A stretch of 64,000 nt of DNA, from contig NZ_LMOV01000026.1 in the NCBI RefSeq assembly GCF_001424265.1, positions 186,001-250,000 on the forward strand, in the 5' to 3' direction. The position numbers and the translations under genes were made by a program. The notes under the pieces were generated by a model. It was given only the letters and a program-made list of their open reading frames with translations. It made no database searches and was not told the origin of the DNA. This DNA comes from Acidovorax sp. Leaf160. Lineage in GTDB: Bacteria > Pseudomonadota > Gammaproteobacteria > Burkholderiales > Burkholderiaceae_C. Positions 49,218 through 59,831 of the stretch are shown here, one piece after another (positions within the stretch are counted from its first letter, which is position 1; each line of letters opens with the position of its first letter).

Positions 49218-50408
49218 ATGACCCCGCTGGAGCGCCGCTCCAGCGTCAGCCTGGCGTTGATCTTCGCGCTGCGCATGCTGGGGCTCTTCCTGGTGCTGCC
49301 CGTGTTCGCACTGGAGGCGCGCAAGTACCCGGGCGGCGACGATCCGGCCCTGGTGGGGCTGGCCATGGGCATCTACGGCCTCACCCAGGCCGTGCTGCAG
49401 TTGCCGCTGGGCCTGGCGTCGGACCGGTTCGGGCGCAAGCGGGTCATCGTGCTGGGCCTGCTGGTGTTCGCCGGCGGCAGCCTGCTGGCGGCGCTGGCCG
49501 ATTCGCTCACCGGGCTGCTCTGGGGCCGCGCGCTGCAGGGCGCGGGCGCCGTCTCTGCCGCCGTCACGGCGCTGCTGGCCGATCAGACGCGCGACGGGGT
49601 GCGGACGAAAGCCATGGCGCTGGTGGGGGGCAGCATCGGGCTGATGTTCGCCGTGGCGCTGGTGGCCGCGCCGCCGCTGGCGGCGCGCTTCGGTTTGGCC
49701 GGCATCTTCGGGCTGACCTGCGCGCTGGCGCTGGCCGGCATTGCGGTGGTGCTGTGGGTGGTGCCGCCCGAGCCTGCACGCCATGCCGACCTGCCGCGCG
49801 GCCGCCTGGCCGACGTCTGGCGCCAGCCGGAGCTGCTGCGGCTGAATTTTGGCGTGTTCGCCCTGCACACGGTGCAGCTGGCCATGTGGGTGGCCGTGCC
49901 CGCCCTGCTGGTGCAGGCGGGGCTGCCCAAGAACGCGCACTGGCATCTCTACCTGCCCGCCGTGGTGCTGTCGTTCGCGGCCATGGGGGGCCTGTTCGCG
50001 CTGGAACGCGCGGGCCGCCTGCGCGGGGCGCTGCTGGGCGCCATCGGCCTGGTGCTGATCGTGCAGGCCGGCCTGGGCTGGGCCGCCGCGGCTGGCACGC
50101 CGGCCAGCCTGTGGGCGCTGGGCGGACTGCTGTTCCTCTTCTTCTGCGGATTCAACGCGCTGGAGGCCAGCCAGCCCAGCCTGGTGTCGCGCACTGCGCC
50201 ACCCGCCGTGCGCGGCGCGGCGCTGGGCACGTACAACACGCTGCAGTCGCTGGGGCTTTTCGCGGGCGGGGCGCTGGGGGGCGGCGTCTTGCGCTGGGGC
50301 GGTGCGCCGGTGCTGTTTCTGGTGACCGGGCTGCTCTGCCTCGGCTGGCTGGCGGTGGCCTGGGGCATGCGCCCCGTGCCGCCGCAGGCTGGCCGGGGCC
50401 GCCATTGA
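49218..50408 (+). CDS. Major facilitator superfamily transporter
   Basis: 396 residues with 12 hydrophobic helices. The MFS loop motif is LGLASDRFGRKRVIVLGLLV (between helices 2 and 3). The N-terminal LALIFALRMLGLFLVLPVFA is typical of the YajR-like drug/proton antiporter group, commonly placed between uvrA and ssb in betaproteobacteria. The start at 49218 (MTPLERRSS) is chosen over upstream ATGs at 49044, which add ~58 Pro/Ser/His-rich residues. Substrate unknown. Confidence 0.9.
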   Translation: MTPLERRSSVSLALIFALRMLGLFLVLPVFALEARKYPGGDDPALVGLAMGIYGLTQAVLQLPLGLASDRFGRKRVIVLGLLVFAGGSLLAALADSLTGLLWGRALQGAGAVSAAVTALLADQTRDGVRTKAMALVGGSIGLMFAVALVAAPPLAARFGLAGIFGLTCALALAGIAVVLWVVPPEPARHADLPRGRLADVWRQPELLRLNFGVFALHTVQLAMWVAVPALLVQAGLPKNAHWHLYLPAVVLSFAAMGGLFALERAGRLRGALLGAIGLVLIVQAGLGWAAAAGTPASLWALGGLLFLFFCGFNALEASQPSLVSRTAPPAVRGAALGTYNTLQSLGLFAGGALGGGVLRWGGAPVLFLVTGLLCLGWLAVAWGMRPVPPQAGRGRH

Positions 50409-50421
50409 TGCGCTTGCCCGC

Positions 50422-51828
50422 TCAGCGCGCTGGCGGCGGGCGGCCGGAGCCGGGCGCGTCAGCCGACTCCGGTTGGACCGACGCAGCAGGGTCGGGCGGA
50501 TCGGGCAGGTGCGCGGCGCTCAGCATCGAGGCGGCCAGCGTTTCGTAGAGCGGCCGCGCCAGCATGCGCGACACCAGGCTGGCCAGCATGGCCGAGGCCA
50601 TGAGGCTCAGCACCAGGGCGTGGCCGTCGACCATTTCCATCACGATGATGAACGCCGTGAGCGGCGCCTGCGTGACCGCCGCCAGAAAGGCGGCCATGCC
50701 CATGGCGATGAGGGCCGGCGCAATGGAGGGCGCGATGTCGCCCCCGGCCAGCAGCGCCACGTTGTGGCCCACGCCCGCGCCGATGGACAGCGACGGCGCG
50801 AAGATGCCGCCCGGCACGCCCACCCAGGCCGAGAGCCAGGTGGCGATGAATTTCAGTGTGACGTAGAAGGCCGGCACGTCGGCTTGGCCGGCCAGCATGT
50901 GCTTGACGGCTTCGGACCCCGCGCCAAACGTGGCCCCGCCCGTGACCAGCCCGATCACCGCGATCGCCAGGCCGCCCGCCGCCGCGAACCGCACCGGCCA
51001 GCGCGCGCGCCAGCGGTTGAAGCGGTCGGGCGACCCCGTGAGCGATGCGGCCATCAGCTTGGCGAACAGCCCGCCCAGCACGCCGCAGGCGAGCGACACC
51101 GCCAGGCCCGGCAGCAGTGCCTCCCAGCCCAGCCGGGGCACCTGGATGCGCCCGAAGTAGCTGAGGTTGCCGAACGCCGACACGCCCATCAGGCCGGCCA
51201 GCACGATGGCCGCGATGATCAGCCCGCTGCTGCGCGATTCAAGCTTGCGGGAGAGCTCCTCGATGGCGAACACCACCCCCGCCAGCGGCGCGTTGAACGC
51301 TGCGGCGATGCCCGCCGCGCCGCCGGCCACCAGCAGCGCGTGGGCGGTGATGCCCGAGCGCGGACCGAACCAGCGGCGCGCGTGGTGCATGACGCCCGCC
51401 GCGACCTGCACCGAGGGGCCCTCGCGCCCGATCGACAGCCCCGCCATGAAGCCCGCGCTGGACAGCAGGATCTTGGCAGCCGAGAGCCGCAGCGACACGA
51501 AACGCCCGCGCTGCGGTTCGGTGAGGCCCGGCTCCAGCGCCGCGATCACCTGCGGGATGCCCGAGCCGGAGGCACCCGGCACCCAGCGACGCGTGGCCCA
51601 GACCACGGCCGCCGTCACCGCGGGAGTCCACAGCAGCACGGCCCAGCCGTGGCCCGAGTGGAAGATGCGCTCGAACACGCCGAACGCCCATTCCGCCAGC
51701 ATGGTGAACACCACGACGCTGAGGCCGGCCGCCACGGCGTAGGCCAGCACGATGCTGCGGTCGAGCCAGCGCCGGCCGTCGCGCAGTTCCGAGCGCAGGT
51801 TGTCCAGGAAGTCGGGTTCTCGTTGCAT
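50422..51828 (-). CDS. ClC-family chloride/proton transporter
   Basis: 468 residues. The three filter motifs are present: GSGIPQV (88-94), GREGPSV (134-140) and GGIFAPSL. The gating glutamate Glu136 in GREGP and the internal proton glutamate (FAIEEL, about 190-191) are both retained, so it should be an exchanger rather than a channel. No CBS domains. Start at 51828 (MQREPDF) removes an unlikely 46-residue extension. Convergent with the MFS gene (13-bp gap), divergent from ssb. Confidence 0.93.
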   Translation of the reverse strand: MQREPDFLDNLRSELRDGRRWLDRSIVLAYAVAAGLSVVVFTMLAEWAFGVFERIFHSGHGWAVLLWTPAVTAAVVWATRRWVPGASGSGIPQVIAALEPGLTEPQRGRFVSLRLSAAKILLSSAGFMAGLSIGREGPSVQVAAGVMHHARRWFGPRSGITAHALLVAGGAAGIAAAFNAPLAGVVFAIEELSRKLESRSSGLIIAAIVLAGLMGVSAFGNLSYFGRIQVPRLGWEALLPGLAVSLACGVLGGLFAKLMAASLTGSPDRFNRWRARWPVRFAAAGGLAIAVIGLVTGGATFGAGSEAVKHMLAGQADVPAFYVTLKFIATWLSAWVGVPGGIFAPSLSIGAGVGHNVALLAGGDIAPSIAPALIAMGMAAFLAAVTQAPLTAFIIVMEMVDGHALVLSLMASAMLASLVSRMLARPLYETLAASMLSAAHLPDPPDPAASVQPESADAPGSGRPPPAR

Positions 51829-52057
51829 GGCGAAGAGGGAGGCCGGCGCGAAGCTGTCCGGAAGAAAGCGCGGGTGGGCGGCGAGGGAGAGGACCATTGT
51901 GGCACCCGATGCGGCGCCGTCCGCTGCGCCCGGGGCGGGCGCGCAAGCCTTGGCCGCTTGGGGCACAATCCCCGATCCCTCTTCGCGGCGCCCCCGTGGC
52001 CGCCGCGCAGGCCGTAGTGCCTTTCCACCACCATTCTCTACAGGCCCCGTTCACACC

Positions 52058-52630
52058 ATGGCATCCGTCAACAAAGTCATCATCGTCGGCAATCTCGGGC
52101 GCGACCCCGAGATGCGCACCTTCCCGAGCGGCGACCAGGTCGCCAACGTCACCATCGCCACCACCGACCGCTGGCGCGACAAGAACACCGGCGAGAACAA
52201 GGAAGCCACCGAGTGGCATCGCATCGTGTTCAACGGCCGTCTGGCGGAGATCGTGGGCCAGTATTTGCGCAAGGGCTCGCAGGTGTACGTGGAAGGCTCG
52301 CTGCGCACCCGCAAGTGGACCGACCAGGCCGGCGTGGAGAAATTCACCACCGAGATCCGCGCCGACACTATGCAGATGCTGGGCAGCCGCCAGGGCATGG
52401 GCGGCGGCCAGGGCGGTGGCGGCGGCGGTTATGACGACGGCGGCTACGGCGGCGGTGGCGATGACGGTTATGGCGGCGGCGGCAACAGCGCCCCACCGGC
52501 CCGCCGCGCTGCGCCCCAGGGTGCCGCGCCCCGGCCCGCGCCTGCGCCGCGCCCTGCGCCCGCTCCCGTCGCCCAGCCACCGCGCGCCGCGTCGGGCTTC
52601 GACGACATGGACGACGACATTCCGTTCTGA
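52058..52630 (+). CDS. ssb: Single-stranded DNA-binding protein
   Basis: 190 residues. N-terminal OB fold (1-110) with [34 protein letters not shown] and RKWTDQAG; a flexible Gly-rich then Pro/Ala/Arg-rich linker (118-178); and the acidic C-terminal tip DDMDDDIPF that recruits replication and repair proteins. The Gly-rich linker is encoded by GGCGGT repeats. Alone in its transcript with a strong terminator 40 bp downstream. Confidence 0.97.
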   Translation: MASVNKVIIVGNLGRDPEMRTFPSGDQVANVTIATTDRWRDKNTGENKEATEWHRIVFNGRLAEIVGQYLRKGSQVYVEGSLRTRKWTDQAGVEKFTTEIRADTMQMLGSRQGMGGGQGGGGGGYDDGGYGGGGDDGYGGGGNSAPPARRAAPQGAAPRPAPAPRPAPAPVAQPPRAASGFDDMDDDIPF

Positions 52631-52670
52631 CGAACGACCGGCAGGCCAGCGCCGGCCTGCCCCGCGAACG

Positions 52671-52703
52671 CCCCGCATGCCTGCCGGCCTGCGGGGTTTT
52701 TTT
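52671..52703 (+). terminator. Rho-independent terminator of ssb
   Basis: Stem CCCCGCA / TGCGGGG with a 12-base loop that itself contains GCCGGC, followed by seven T. Confidence 0.88.
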
Positions 52704-52808
52704 CTTCCACGCGCCGCCGTGCCAGGGCGCTGGAGGGCCGCGCTGGCGCAAGGCCAGGGCATTTCAGCGCAGCCTGGGCACGGCGCACGGCCGCCCGCGC
52801 GGCGCCGG

Positions 52809-54047
52809 TCAATCCTCCCGCGCCCGGTACAACGCGTCGTCGAGCGACAGCGGCCGGGCCAGGTAGTAGCCCTGCGCATAGTCCACGCCCAGCTGGCGCA
52901 GCACGTCCAGTTCGGGCGCCTTCTCGACGCCTTCGGCCACGATCAGGCTGCCGATCTCGTGCGCGAAACTGATCAGGCCCTTGGCGAGGGCCCGGCGGTG
53001 GTTGTCGCGGTCGATGGACTGGGTGATGCTGATGTCGAGCTTGATGACCTCGGGCTGCAGGTTGAGGATGTGGCGCATGCTCGAGTAGCCCGCGCCCGCG
53101 TCGTCCACGGCCAGCACGGCACCGCGGGCGCGGAACGGCTCCAGCGCCTCGGCCAGTGCCACATAGTCGGTCACGATGGCGTGTTCGGTGACTTCCAGCA
53201 CCACGCGCGACAGATCGGTGCCGTCGTAGAGCAGCGGCTCCAGCGTGCCCGAGATGATGAGCGCGGGCGAGCAGTTCACGTTGAGCTGCACGCTGTCGGG
53301 AAAGGCGGGCAGGGCGGCCAGGGCCTTGCGGATGGCCAGCAGTTCGAGCTCCATGCCCAGCCCCACGCCGTGCGCCGCATTGAACCAGTGGTCGGGCGGG
53401 CGGCGGGGCTCGACGTCGAACCGCGAGAGGCATTCGAAACCATGGATGCGCCGCCTGGCGATGTCGTAGACCGGCTGGAAGACGATGCGCAGGCTGTCTG
53501 CGGCCATCGCCATGCGGACGTCGCGCTCGACGTTCTCCTGCTGCAGCTCGTGCTTGGCTTCGGCATCGAAGTAGAAGCCCAGGAATTCCGCGAAGGCGTG
53601 CAGCACCTCCATGTCCCGCTCGGTCAGCGACTGGACCGGCTGGTAGCTGAAGCAGCAGAGCGTGCCGTAGACACGCCGGTTCTCGAGCAGGATGGGCGCG
53701 CTCAGGTGCGAGCCGATGGGGATCTCCGCCGTTTCCGGAATCTCCACCGCGCCCGGAACGCGCGCGGTGTCGGGGATAAAGCCGGGCAGGTTGCCTTCGA
53801 AGACCTTCTGGCAGTAGCCCACCGACAGCGGAATCACCTGGCCCTGCCGCAGCACGCATCCCGGCTCGGCATTCAGGTGGTCCAGTACCCGGTCGGTTTC
53901 CCGGAACCGGGAGATGAATGCGACGTCCATCGACAGATGGCGCCGGACCACCTGCAGCACCCGGTCCAGGCCGGCCGCGCCCACAGAGTGCTCGAAAAAC
54001 GGAGCCAATGGATCTTTGTAATCGGGCTGGTTTCCATGTAACGGCAT
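52809..54047 (-). CDS. GAF-EAL protein, probable cyclic-di-GMP phosphodiesterase
   Basis: 412 residues. GAF sensor domain at about 15-165, joined by a helix (AKHELQQENVERDVRM) to an EAL domain (180-412). Catalytic positions: Glu205 in ECL (instead of EAL), Asn258 (VNCS), Glu285 (LEVTE), Asp315/Asp316 (AVDDAG), Lys336 (IKLD), Glu372 (AEGVE) and Gln392 (QGYYLA). All metal and catalytic residues are kept, so c-di-GMP hydrolysis is likely, although the DFG of loop 6 reads DAG. No GGDEF and no membrane segment. GAF ligand unknown. Confidence 0.88.
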   Translation of the reverse strand: MPLHGNQPDYKDPLAPFFEHSVGAAGLDRVLQVVRRHLSMDVAFISRFRETDRVLDHLNAEPGCVLRQGQVIPLSVGYCQKVFEGNLPGFIPDTARVPGAVEIPETAEIPIGSHLSAPILLENRRVYGTLCCFSYQPVQSLTERDMEVLHAFAEFLGFYFDAEAKHELQQENVERDVRMAMAADSLRIVFQPVYDIARRRIHGFECLSRFDVEPRRPPDHWFNAAHGVGLGMELELLAIRKALAALPAFPDSVQLNVNCSPALIISGTLEPLLYDGTDLSRVVLEVTEHAIVTDYVALAEALEPFRARGAVLAVDDAGAGYSSMRHILNLQPEVIKLDISITQSIDRDNHRRALAKGLISFAHEIGSLIVAEGVEKAPELDVLRQLGVDYAQGYYLARPLSLDDALYRARED

Positions 54048-54306
54048 AGGAACCTTCAGATCGGACGACAGGTAGCCAGATAGTCCTTAACAAACACTTC
54101 CAAAATTTGTAAGGAAATCAGCTATCTGCAGATACTCGCATACCGATAAGACATGCTGAAACAGATGTGTCGCGATTCCGTCAGGCAGGCGGTGCGGTGG
54201 GCCTCCGGGTCAGCAGGGCAGGGCACGCAGCCTGCGGGACCGGGGAAGGCAAGAGGGGCCCGTGCCGCGTCGCGCGGGGACACTGTGCGGCGACGGGCCC
54301 GGCGCG

Positions 54307-55239
54307 TCAACCGGCGAACTCGCCCAGCATGTCCAGCACATGGGCCACCGCCACGTCCGGCGTGGGCAGCTCGCGGAAGGCCAGCGCCATCGGGCGCATC
54401 AGGGGCGGATCGAGATGGCGCACCTGTACGGCCGGCGCCGCGTCCGCTGAGCGCTGCCCGGCTCCATCGCCAGGCCCGGATACCTGCGCCATGTCCAGCA
54501 CCTCCTCCAGCGGCAGAACGGCTGCGCTCTGGCAGGCTGCCGCCAGGCTTTTGAGCGCCCCCGGGTAGCTGAGCGTGAGATAGGGCCGGGGATGGAGCCC
54601 CGCACGGCCGAACCAGCCGGCGATCAGCCCATGCATCTGCGTCGCGGGCGCAAACGACGCCCAGCGGCGGCCGGCCAGCCACTGCGGCGTGACCTTCTCG
54701 GGCGCGTCCCATTCCCCGGGCAGCAGCGCCACCATCGGGTCATTGCGCCAGGGCCGCACCGGCACCTGGGCTGTTGCAGCCTGCGGGCTGGCGACGATGG
54801 CGACATCGAGGGTGCCGGCTTGCAGCCTTGCCATGGCGTCAGCCGATCCAACGGCTTCCAGGCGAACCTCCACGCCCGGCGCACGGCGATGCAGCGCCTG
54901 CAGCATCAGCGGCAGCAGGCGGGTGCTGACGCCGGCTGAAACGCCCACCCGGACCACCCCTTCACGTCCGGCAGCCCGGCGCCGCACCCGGTCGGCCAGC
55001 TCGTCGCTGGCGGCCAGCAGCCGGCGCCCGTCTTCGACGAGCACCTGGCCAGCCGGCGTCAGTTCGGCCTGCCGGCGCCCCCGCACCACGAGCAGGGCGT
55101 CAAGGCGCGATTCGAGTTCCTTGATGTGCAGGCTCACGGTGGGCGGCGCCAGGTGCAGGGCCTGCGCGGCGGCGGCGAAGGTGCCCAGGTCGGCAATGGC
55201 CACCAACGTCTGCAATTGGTCGAGATTCAGGTTACGCAT
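54307..55239 (-). CDS. LysR-family transcriptional regulator
   Basis: 310 residues. Winged helix LDQLQTLVAIADLGTFAAAA ... PTVSLHIKELESRLDALLVV, then the effector domain from ~90 (GVVRVGVSAGVSTRLLPLML). It is divergent from the small ORFs at 55310 and 55635 and has no adjacent metabolic gene, so its target is unclear. The 259 bp between it and the GAF-EAL gene (54048-54306) hold an AT-rich promoter-like stretch and a 12-bp palindrome (54123-54134) but no gene. Confidence 0.88.
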   Translation of the reverse strand: MRNLNLDQLQTLVAIADLGTFAAAAQALHLAPPTVSLHIKELESRLDALLVVRGRRQAELTPAGQVLVEDGRRLLAASDELADRVRRRAAGREGVVRVGVSAGVSTRLLPLMLQALHRRAPGVEVRLEAVGSADAMARLQAGTLDVAIVASPQAATAQVPVRPWRNDPMVALLPGEWDAPEKVTPQWLAGRRWASFAPATQMHGLIAGWFGRAGLHPRPYLTLSYPGALKSLAAACQSAAVLPLEEVLDMAQVSGPGDGAGQRSADAAPAVQVRHLDPPLMRPMALAFRELPTPDVAVAHVLDMLGEFAG

Positions 55240-55309
55240 CAGATATTGTGAATCTGGCAGTCATTGAATTCAACTTTACAGAAGATGAGGGGGTGGCGAG
55301 CATGCCTGC

Positions 55310-55486
55310 ATGTCCAGCCCCGAGAAGCCCAGCCCCTCCGTCCCGCATGCCTCCCAACCCGAGGCCTCTTCCCCTGCGAGCCCTCGCCAGGGGTGGAGGG
55401 CCTGGCTGCAGCGCTGGCGGGAGGCCTGCGCGCGGGCAGAGCAGCGCATCACCGCAGGTTTCCGGGTTCCACCCGGCGGCGGTTGA
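55310..55486 (+). CDS. Possible 58-residue small protein
   Basis: ATG at 55310 to TGA at 55486 in the 395-bp space between the LysR gene and the acidic-protein gene. The first 25 residues are Ser/Pro-rich, the second half is an amphipathic Trp/Arg helix (GWRAWLQRWREACARAEQRI). No clear Shine-Dalgarno. Two other overlapping frames in the same stretch look less protein-like. The rest of the space (55487-55634) shows only the promoter and Shine-Dalgarno of the next gene. Confidence 0.3.
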   Translation: MSSPEKPSPSVPHASQPEASSPASPRQGWRAWLQRWREACARAEQRITAGFRVPPGGG

Positions 55487-55634
55487 GCCAGCAGTAGAAT
55501 GCCCCGCCTGCCGGCCCCTTCCTACCCGGCCACACGCCCCGCGCCCACCGCCAACGGCCGCCAGCGCAGCCAAGCTCCCAGGCATCGATCGAACGTACTT
55601 TTTCCAACATAGATCACACGCCAGGAGAGAACCC

Positions 55635-55976
55635 ATGCGCACCCCACCCGAAGACGTTACCGACCCCGTGATCGACCCTTCCGACGATCCGAATGCCGAA
55701 CTGCCAGAAGGCCAGGACATCAACGACCGCCTGAGCGCGGAAGACGACGTGGCCGATTCGTTGAACGACGTGTCGGCCCATGCCTTCGACGACATGCCCC
55801 AGGACGGCCCGCTGAATTTCGACGACGGCACCGACATGGGCCACCCGCGCGGCAACACGGCGCGCGAGGGCGGCACCTGGGAAGCGGAAGGCGCCGACGC
55901 CGGCGATCTCAAGCCACCGTCGGAGATCCTGTCCGACACCAACGGCCCCAGCGACAAGGACAAGGGCCGCGGCTGA
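55635..55976 (+). CDS. Small acidic, probably disordered protein
   Basis: 113 residues from the ATG preceded by CAGGAGAGA. Roughly a quarter of the residues are Asp or Glu, with few hydrophobics and no cysteine, so the chain is probably disordered (for example DPSDDPNAELPEGQDINDRL). I recognise no family. The frame extends upstream to 55248, but that part is Pro/Arg-rich and differs completely in composition. An inverted repeat (GCCACCGGC / GCCGGTGGC, near 55987-56015) after the stop may end the transcript. Confidence 0.6.
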   Translation: MRTPPEDVTDPVIDPSDDPNAELPEGQDINDRLSAEDDVADSLNDVSAHAFDDMPQDGPLNFDDGTDMGHPRGNTAREGGTWEAEGADAGDLKPPSEILSDTNGPSDKDKGRG

Positions 55977-56030
55977 ACGCCTCACGCCACCGGCGCATGC
56001 GCCCGGCCGGTGGCAGGCCCGCCCCGCCGG

Positions 56031-56306
56031 CTAGGCGTACTTGCCGGTCAACCCGCCATCCACCACGAGTTCCGTGCCGGTGATGTAAGCCGCTGCGTCC
56101 GACGCGAGGAAGGCGCAGGCATGCGCCACCTCCCAGGCATCCCCCATCCGGCCCATGGGCACCTGTCGGGCGCGGGCGGCGCGGGCCTTGTCCAGGCTGG
56201 TGCCTGAAAACATCTTGGCGACCGTAGCCGCGATGCGCGGCGCTGCGGGATCTGCTGCCGCGCGGGATGTGAGTCCCCGCAACGCAACGGGCGCCCGAAG
56301 GCGCCC
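56031..56306 (-). pseudogene. C-terminal remnant of a short-chain dehydrogenase/reductase
   Basis: Only the last ~90 residues of an SDR remain: [20 protein letters not shown], then [17 protein letters not shown], the universal SDR ending, and a normal stop. The Rossmann TGxxxGIG motif and the catalytic YxxxK part are missing. Upstream the frame closes at a TAG within about 40 bp, just where a hairpin (56287) and a dispersed repeat copy (56313) begin, so the 5' part was lost by deletion or rearrangement. Confidence 0.75.
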
Positions 56307-56308
56307 GT
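56287..56308 (-). terminator. UUCG-tetraloop hairpin downstream of the lactate permease gene
   Basis: On the minus strand ACGGGCGCC-TTCG-GGCGCCCGT forms a perfect 9-bp stem capped by a UUCG tetraloop, a very stable RNA hairpin. It lies about 84 nt beyond the lactate permease stop and could terminate or protect that mRNA. There is no U tract. Confidence 0.5.
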
Positions 56309-56312
56309 ATTG

Positions 56313-56370
56313 CTTCTATTTCGATAGCTGAAAGCGCATCATTGACAAGCGCTGCAGCCCGATACGGCAC
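56313..56370 (+). repeat. Dispersed ~55-bp repeat, copy between the SDR remnant and lactate permease
   Basis: Reads CTTCTATTTCGATAGCTG, then AAAGCGCATCATTGACAAGC, GCTGCAGCCCGATACGGCAC. Its end (CCCGATACGGCACT) closely matches the copy at 59631 (CCCGATTCGGCACT). Confidence 0.75.
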
Positions 56371-56391
56371 TCAAACGGAGTGCCGCACCGT

Positions 56392-58053
<1,662 letters not shown>

Positions 58054-58402
58054 GGTGTTGTCTCCGGTGCTTTGGTGTGCCTAGTGCATTGATCGGTGAA
58101 CGGCAGAGACCCGTCTTTCGGAGGCGCCCACGGGCCGCCGCCACGGTTTGGCTGACGCGAAGCGCACGACTGTAGGAACAAAGTTCCGCGCCGTGCGTGA
58201 AATCCAGTCTAGGCGCGATTGAGACGATTTCAAACCCGTCAGGGCGGCGTAAGGAGCACCCTGCGGGCCGGTGCCGGAAGGTGGAATGTCGATCGGCGCA
58301 GGCGCAGCGGAGCGCCCCGAGCGGCGCGCCGGGCAGTGGGTTTTGACGGTCGTGGCAGGCGTGGCGGGCGGCCCGCGCCGCGCCGTCGCTGGCAGGGAAG
58401 AC
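58054..58402. other. 349-bp intergenic region upstream of the lactate permease gene
   Basis: Contains the permease promoter region on the minus strand and the space behind mnmA. A short AT-richer patch (GTAGGAACAAAGTTCCG near 58172-58188, with the inverted repeat GGAAC / GTTCC) could be an operator. I see no gene. Confidence 0.4.
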
Positions 58403-59563
58403 TCAGCCGCGGGCGGCGATCACGCCGCCGCCCAGGCAGACCTCGCCGTCGTACAGCACGGCGCTCTGGCCCGGGGTGACGGCCCATTGCGGGTCGGCGA
58501 ACTGCAGCGTGAAGCTGCGGCCATCGCCATCGCCATCGCCATCGCCATCGCCGTCGCCGTCGCCGTCGGCAGCGTCGGTGAACGTGCACGCCGCGTCCTG
58601 CTGGCGGTAGCGCGTCTTGGCCGCAAGCGCGCCGGCCTGGGGCGGGTGGCCGGCCACCCAGCTGGCGTCGGCTGCCTGTAATGTGGGCGACAGCAGCCAG
58701 GGGTGGTCATGCCCCTGCACCACGCGCAGGGTGTTGGTGTCCAGCTCCTTGCGGGCCACGAACCAGGGGGCATGCTCGCCCGCGCCGCGCTGCGCGCCCT
58801 TGTCCTTCACGCCGCCGATGCCCAGCCCCTGGCGCTGGCCCAGCGTGTAGAACGACAGCCCCTGGTGGCGGCCCAGCACGCGGCCGCGCTCGTCCTTGAT
58901 GGGGCCGGGCTCCTTCTGGATGTAGCGGTTGAGGAATTCGCGGAACGGCCGCTCGCCGATGAAGCAGATGCCGGTCGAATCCTTCTTCTTCGCGTTGGGC
59001 AGGCCGATTTCTTCGGCGATGCGGCGCACCTCGGTCTTGTGCAGCTCGCCCACCGGGAACAGCGTCTTGGACAGCTGCGCCTGGTTCAGCCGGTGCAGAA
59101 AGTAGCTCTGGTCTTTCGACGGGTCCAGCCCCTTGAGCAACTCGAAGAGCCCCGTGGCCGCGTTCTGCCGCACCCTCGCGTAATGCCCGGTGGCGATTTT
59201 TTCGGCGCCCAGGCGCATGGCGTGGTCCAGGAAGGCCTTGAACTTGATCTCGGCATTGCACAGCACGTCGGGGTTGGGCGTGCGGCCGGCCTGGTATTCG
59301 CGCAGGAATTCGGCGAACACACGGTCACGGTAGTCGGCGGCGAAGTTGACGTGCTCGATCTCGATGCCGATCACGTCGGCCACGGCGGCGGCGTCGACGA
59401 AATCGACGTTGGAGGAGCAATATTCGCTGTCGTCGTCGTCTTCCCAGTTCTTCATGAAGATGCCGACCACCTCATGCCCCATCGCTTTGAGCAGGTGCGC
59501 CGTGACCGCGGAATCGACCCCGCCCGACAACCCGACCACCACCCGATGCTTGCTGCTGTTCAT
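58403..59563 (-). CDS. mnmA: tRNA-specific 2-thiouridylase
   Basis: 386 residues. It thiolates U34 of Glu, Gln and Lys tRNAs. The ATP-pyrophosphatase P-loop is GLSGGVDS (11-18); the catalytic cysteines are Cys102 ([10 protein letters not shown]) and Cys200 ([10 protein letters not shown]); [14 protein letters not shown] marks the central domain. A run of eight Asp-Gly dipeptides (333-348) is inserted in a loop of the C-terminal beta-barrel and is encoded by a perfect hexamer repeat (58521-58568). The enzyme is otherwise complete. Confidence 0.96.
   Translation of the reverse strand: MNSSKHRVVVGLSGGVDSAVTAHLLKAMGHEVVGIFMKNWEDDDDSEYCSSNVDFVDAAAVADVIGIEIEHVNFAADYRDRVFAEFLREYQAGRTPNPDVLCNAEIKFKAFLDHAMRLGAEKIATGHYARVRQNAATGLFELLKGLDPSKDQSYFLHRLNQAQLSKTLFPVGELHKTEVRRIAEEIGLPNAKKKDSTGICFIGERPFREFLNRYIQKEPGPIKDERGRVLGRHQGLSFYTLGQRQGLGIGGVKDKGAQRGAGEHAPWFVARKELDTNTLRVVQGHDHPWLLSPTLQAADASWVAGHPPQAGALAAKTRYRQQDAACTFTDAADGDGDGDGDGDGDGDGRSFTLQFADPQWAVTPGQSAVLYDGEVCLGGGVIAARG
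58521..58568 (-). repeat. Hexanucleotide tandem repeat within mnmA
   Basis: Eight units on the plus strand: five CCATCG followed by three CCGTCG, giving (Asp-Gly)8. Unit length of six keeps the reading frame when copy number changes, so only the loop length would vary. Confidence 0.92.
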
Positions 59564-59630
59564 GGGGCGGGATTATCCCCGTGGCGGGGAAGCGATGCGG
59601 TCACGGGGACTTGGCCCACCGCCTGGAATG

Positions 59631-59690
59631 CACTATTCAATTGATAGCACGGTACGGTGCCGCATCAAGCGCTGGCGCCCGATTCGGCAC
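59631..59690 (+). repeat. Dispersed ~55-bp repeat, copy between mnmA and the pirin gene
   Basis: Reads CACTATTCAATTGATAGCAC, then GTGCCGCATCAAGCGCTGGC, GCCCGATTCGGCAC. In the 268-bp divergent space between mnmA and the pirin gene. Confidence 0.75.
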
Positions 59691-59831
59691 TGCAGGGCAG
59701 GCGGCCACTGTTCCATGGAGCGCACCACAGCGTCGCGCGTGCAGGCACTGGCGCAGCGGCAAGGCGGCCCCATATGCTTGTGCATGGCCCGCATCCTGCG
59801 GGCCCCACGCCCGTCACCAGGAGACCCTGCC

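Noticed and set aside
54123-54134. 12-bp palindrome TATCTGCAGATA as an operator for the GAF-EAL gene
   Set aside because: It contains a common PstI-type core and is single; without a known regulator or second copy it is not supportable.
58521-58568. Hexamer repeat as a CRISPR-like or phase-variable switch
   Set aside because: No spacers, and unit length of six cannot shift the reading frame.
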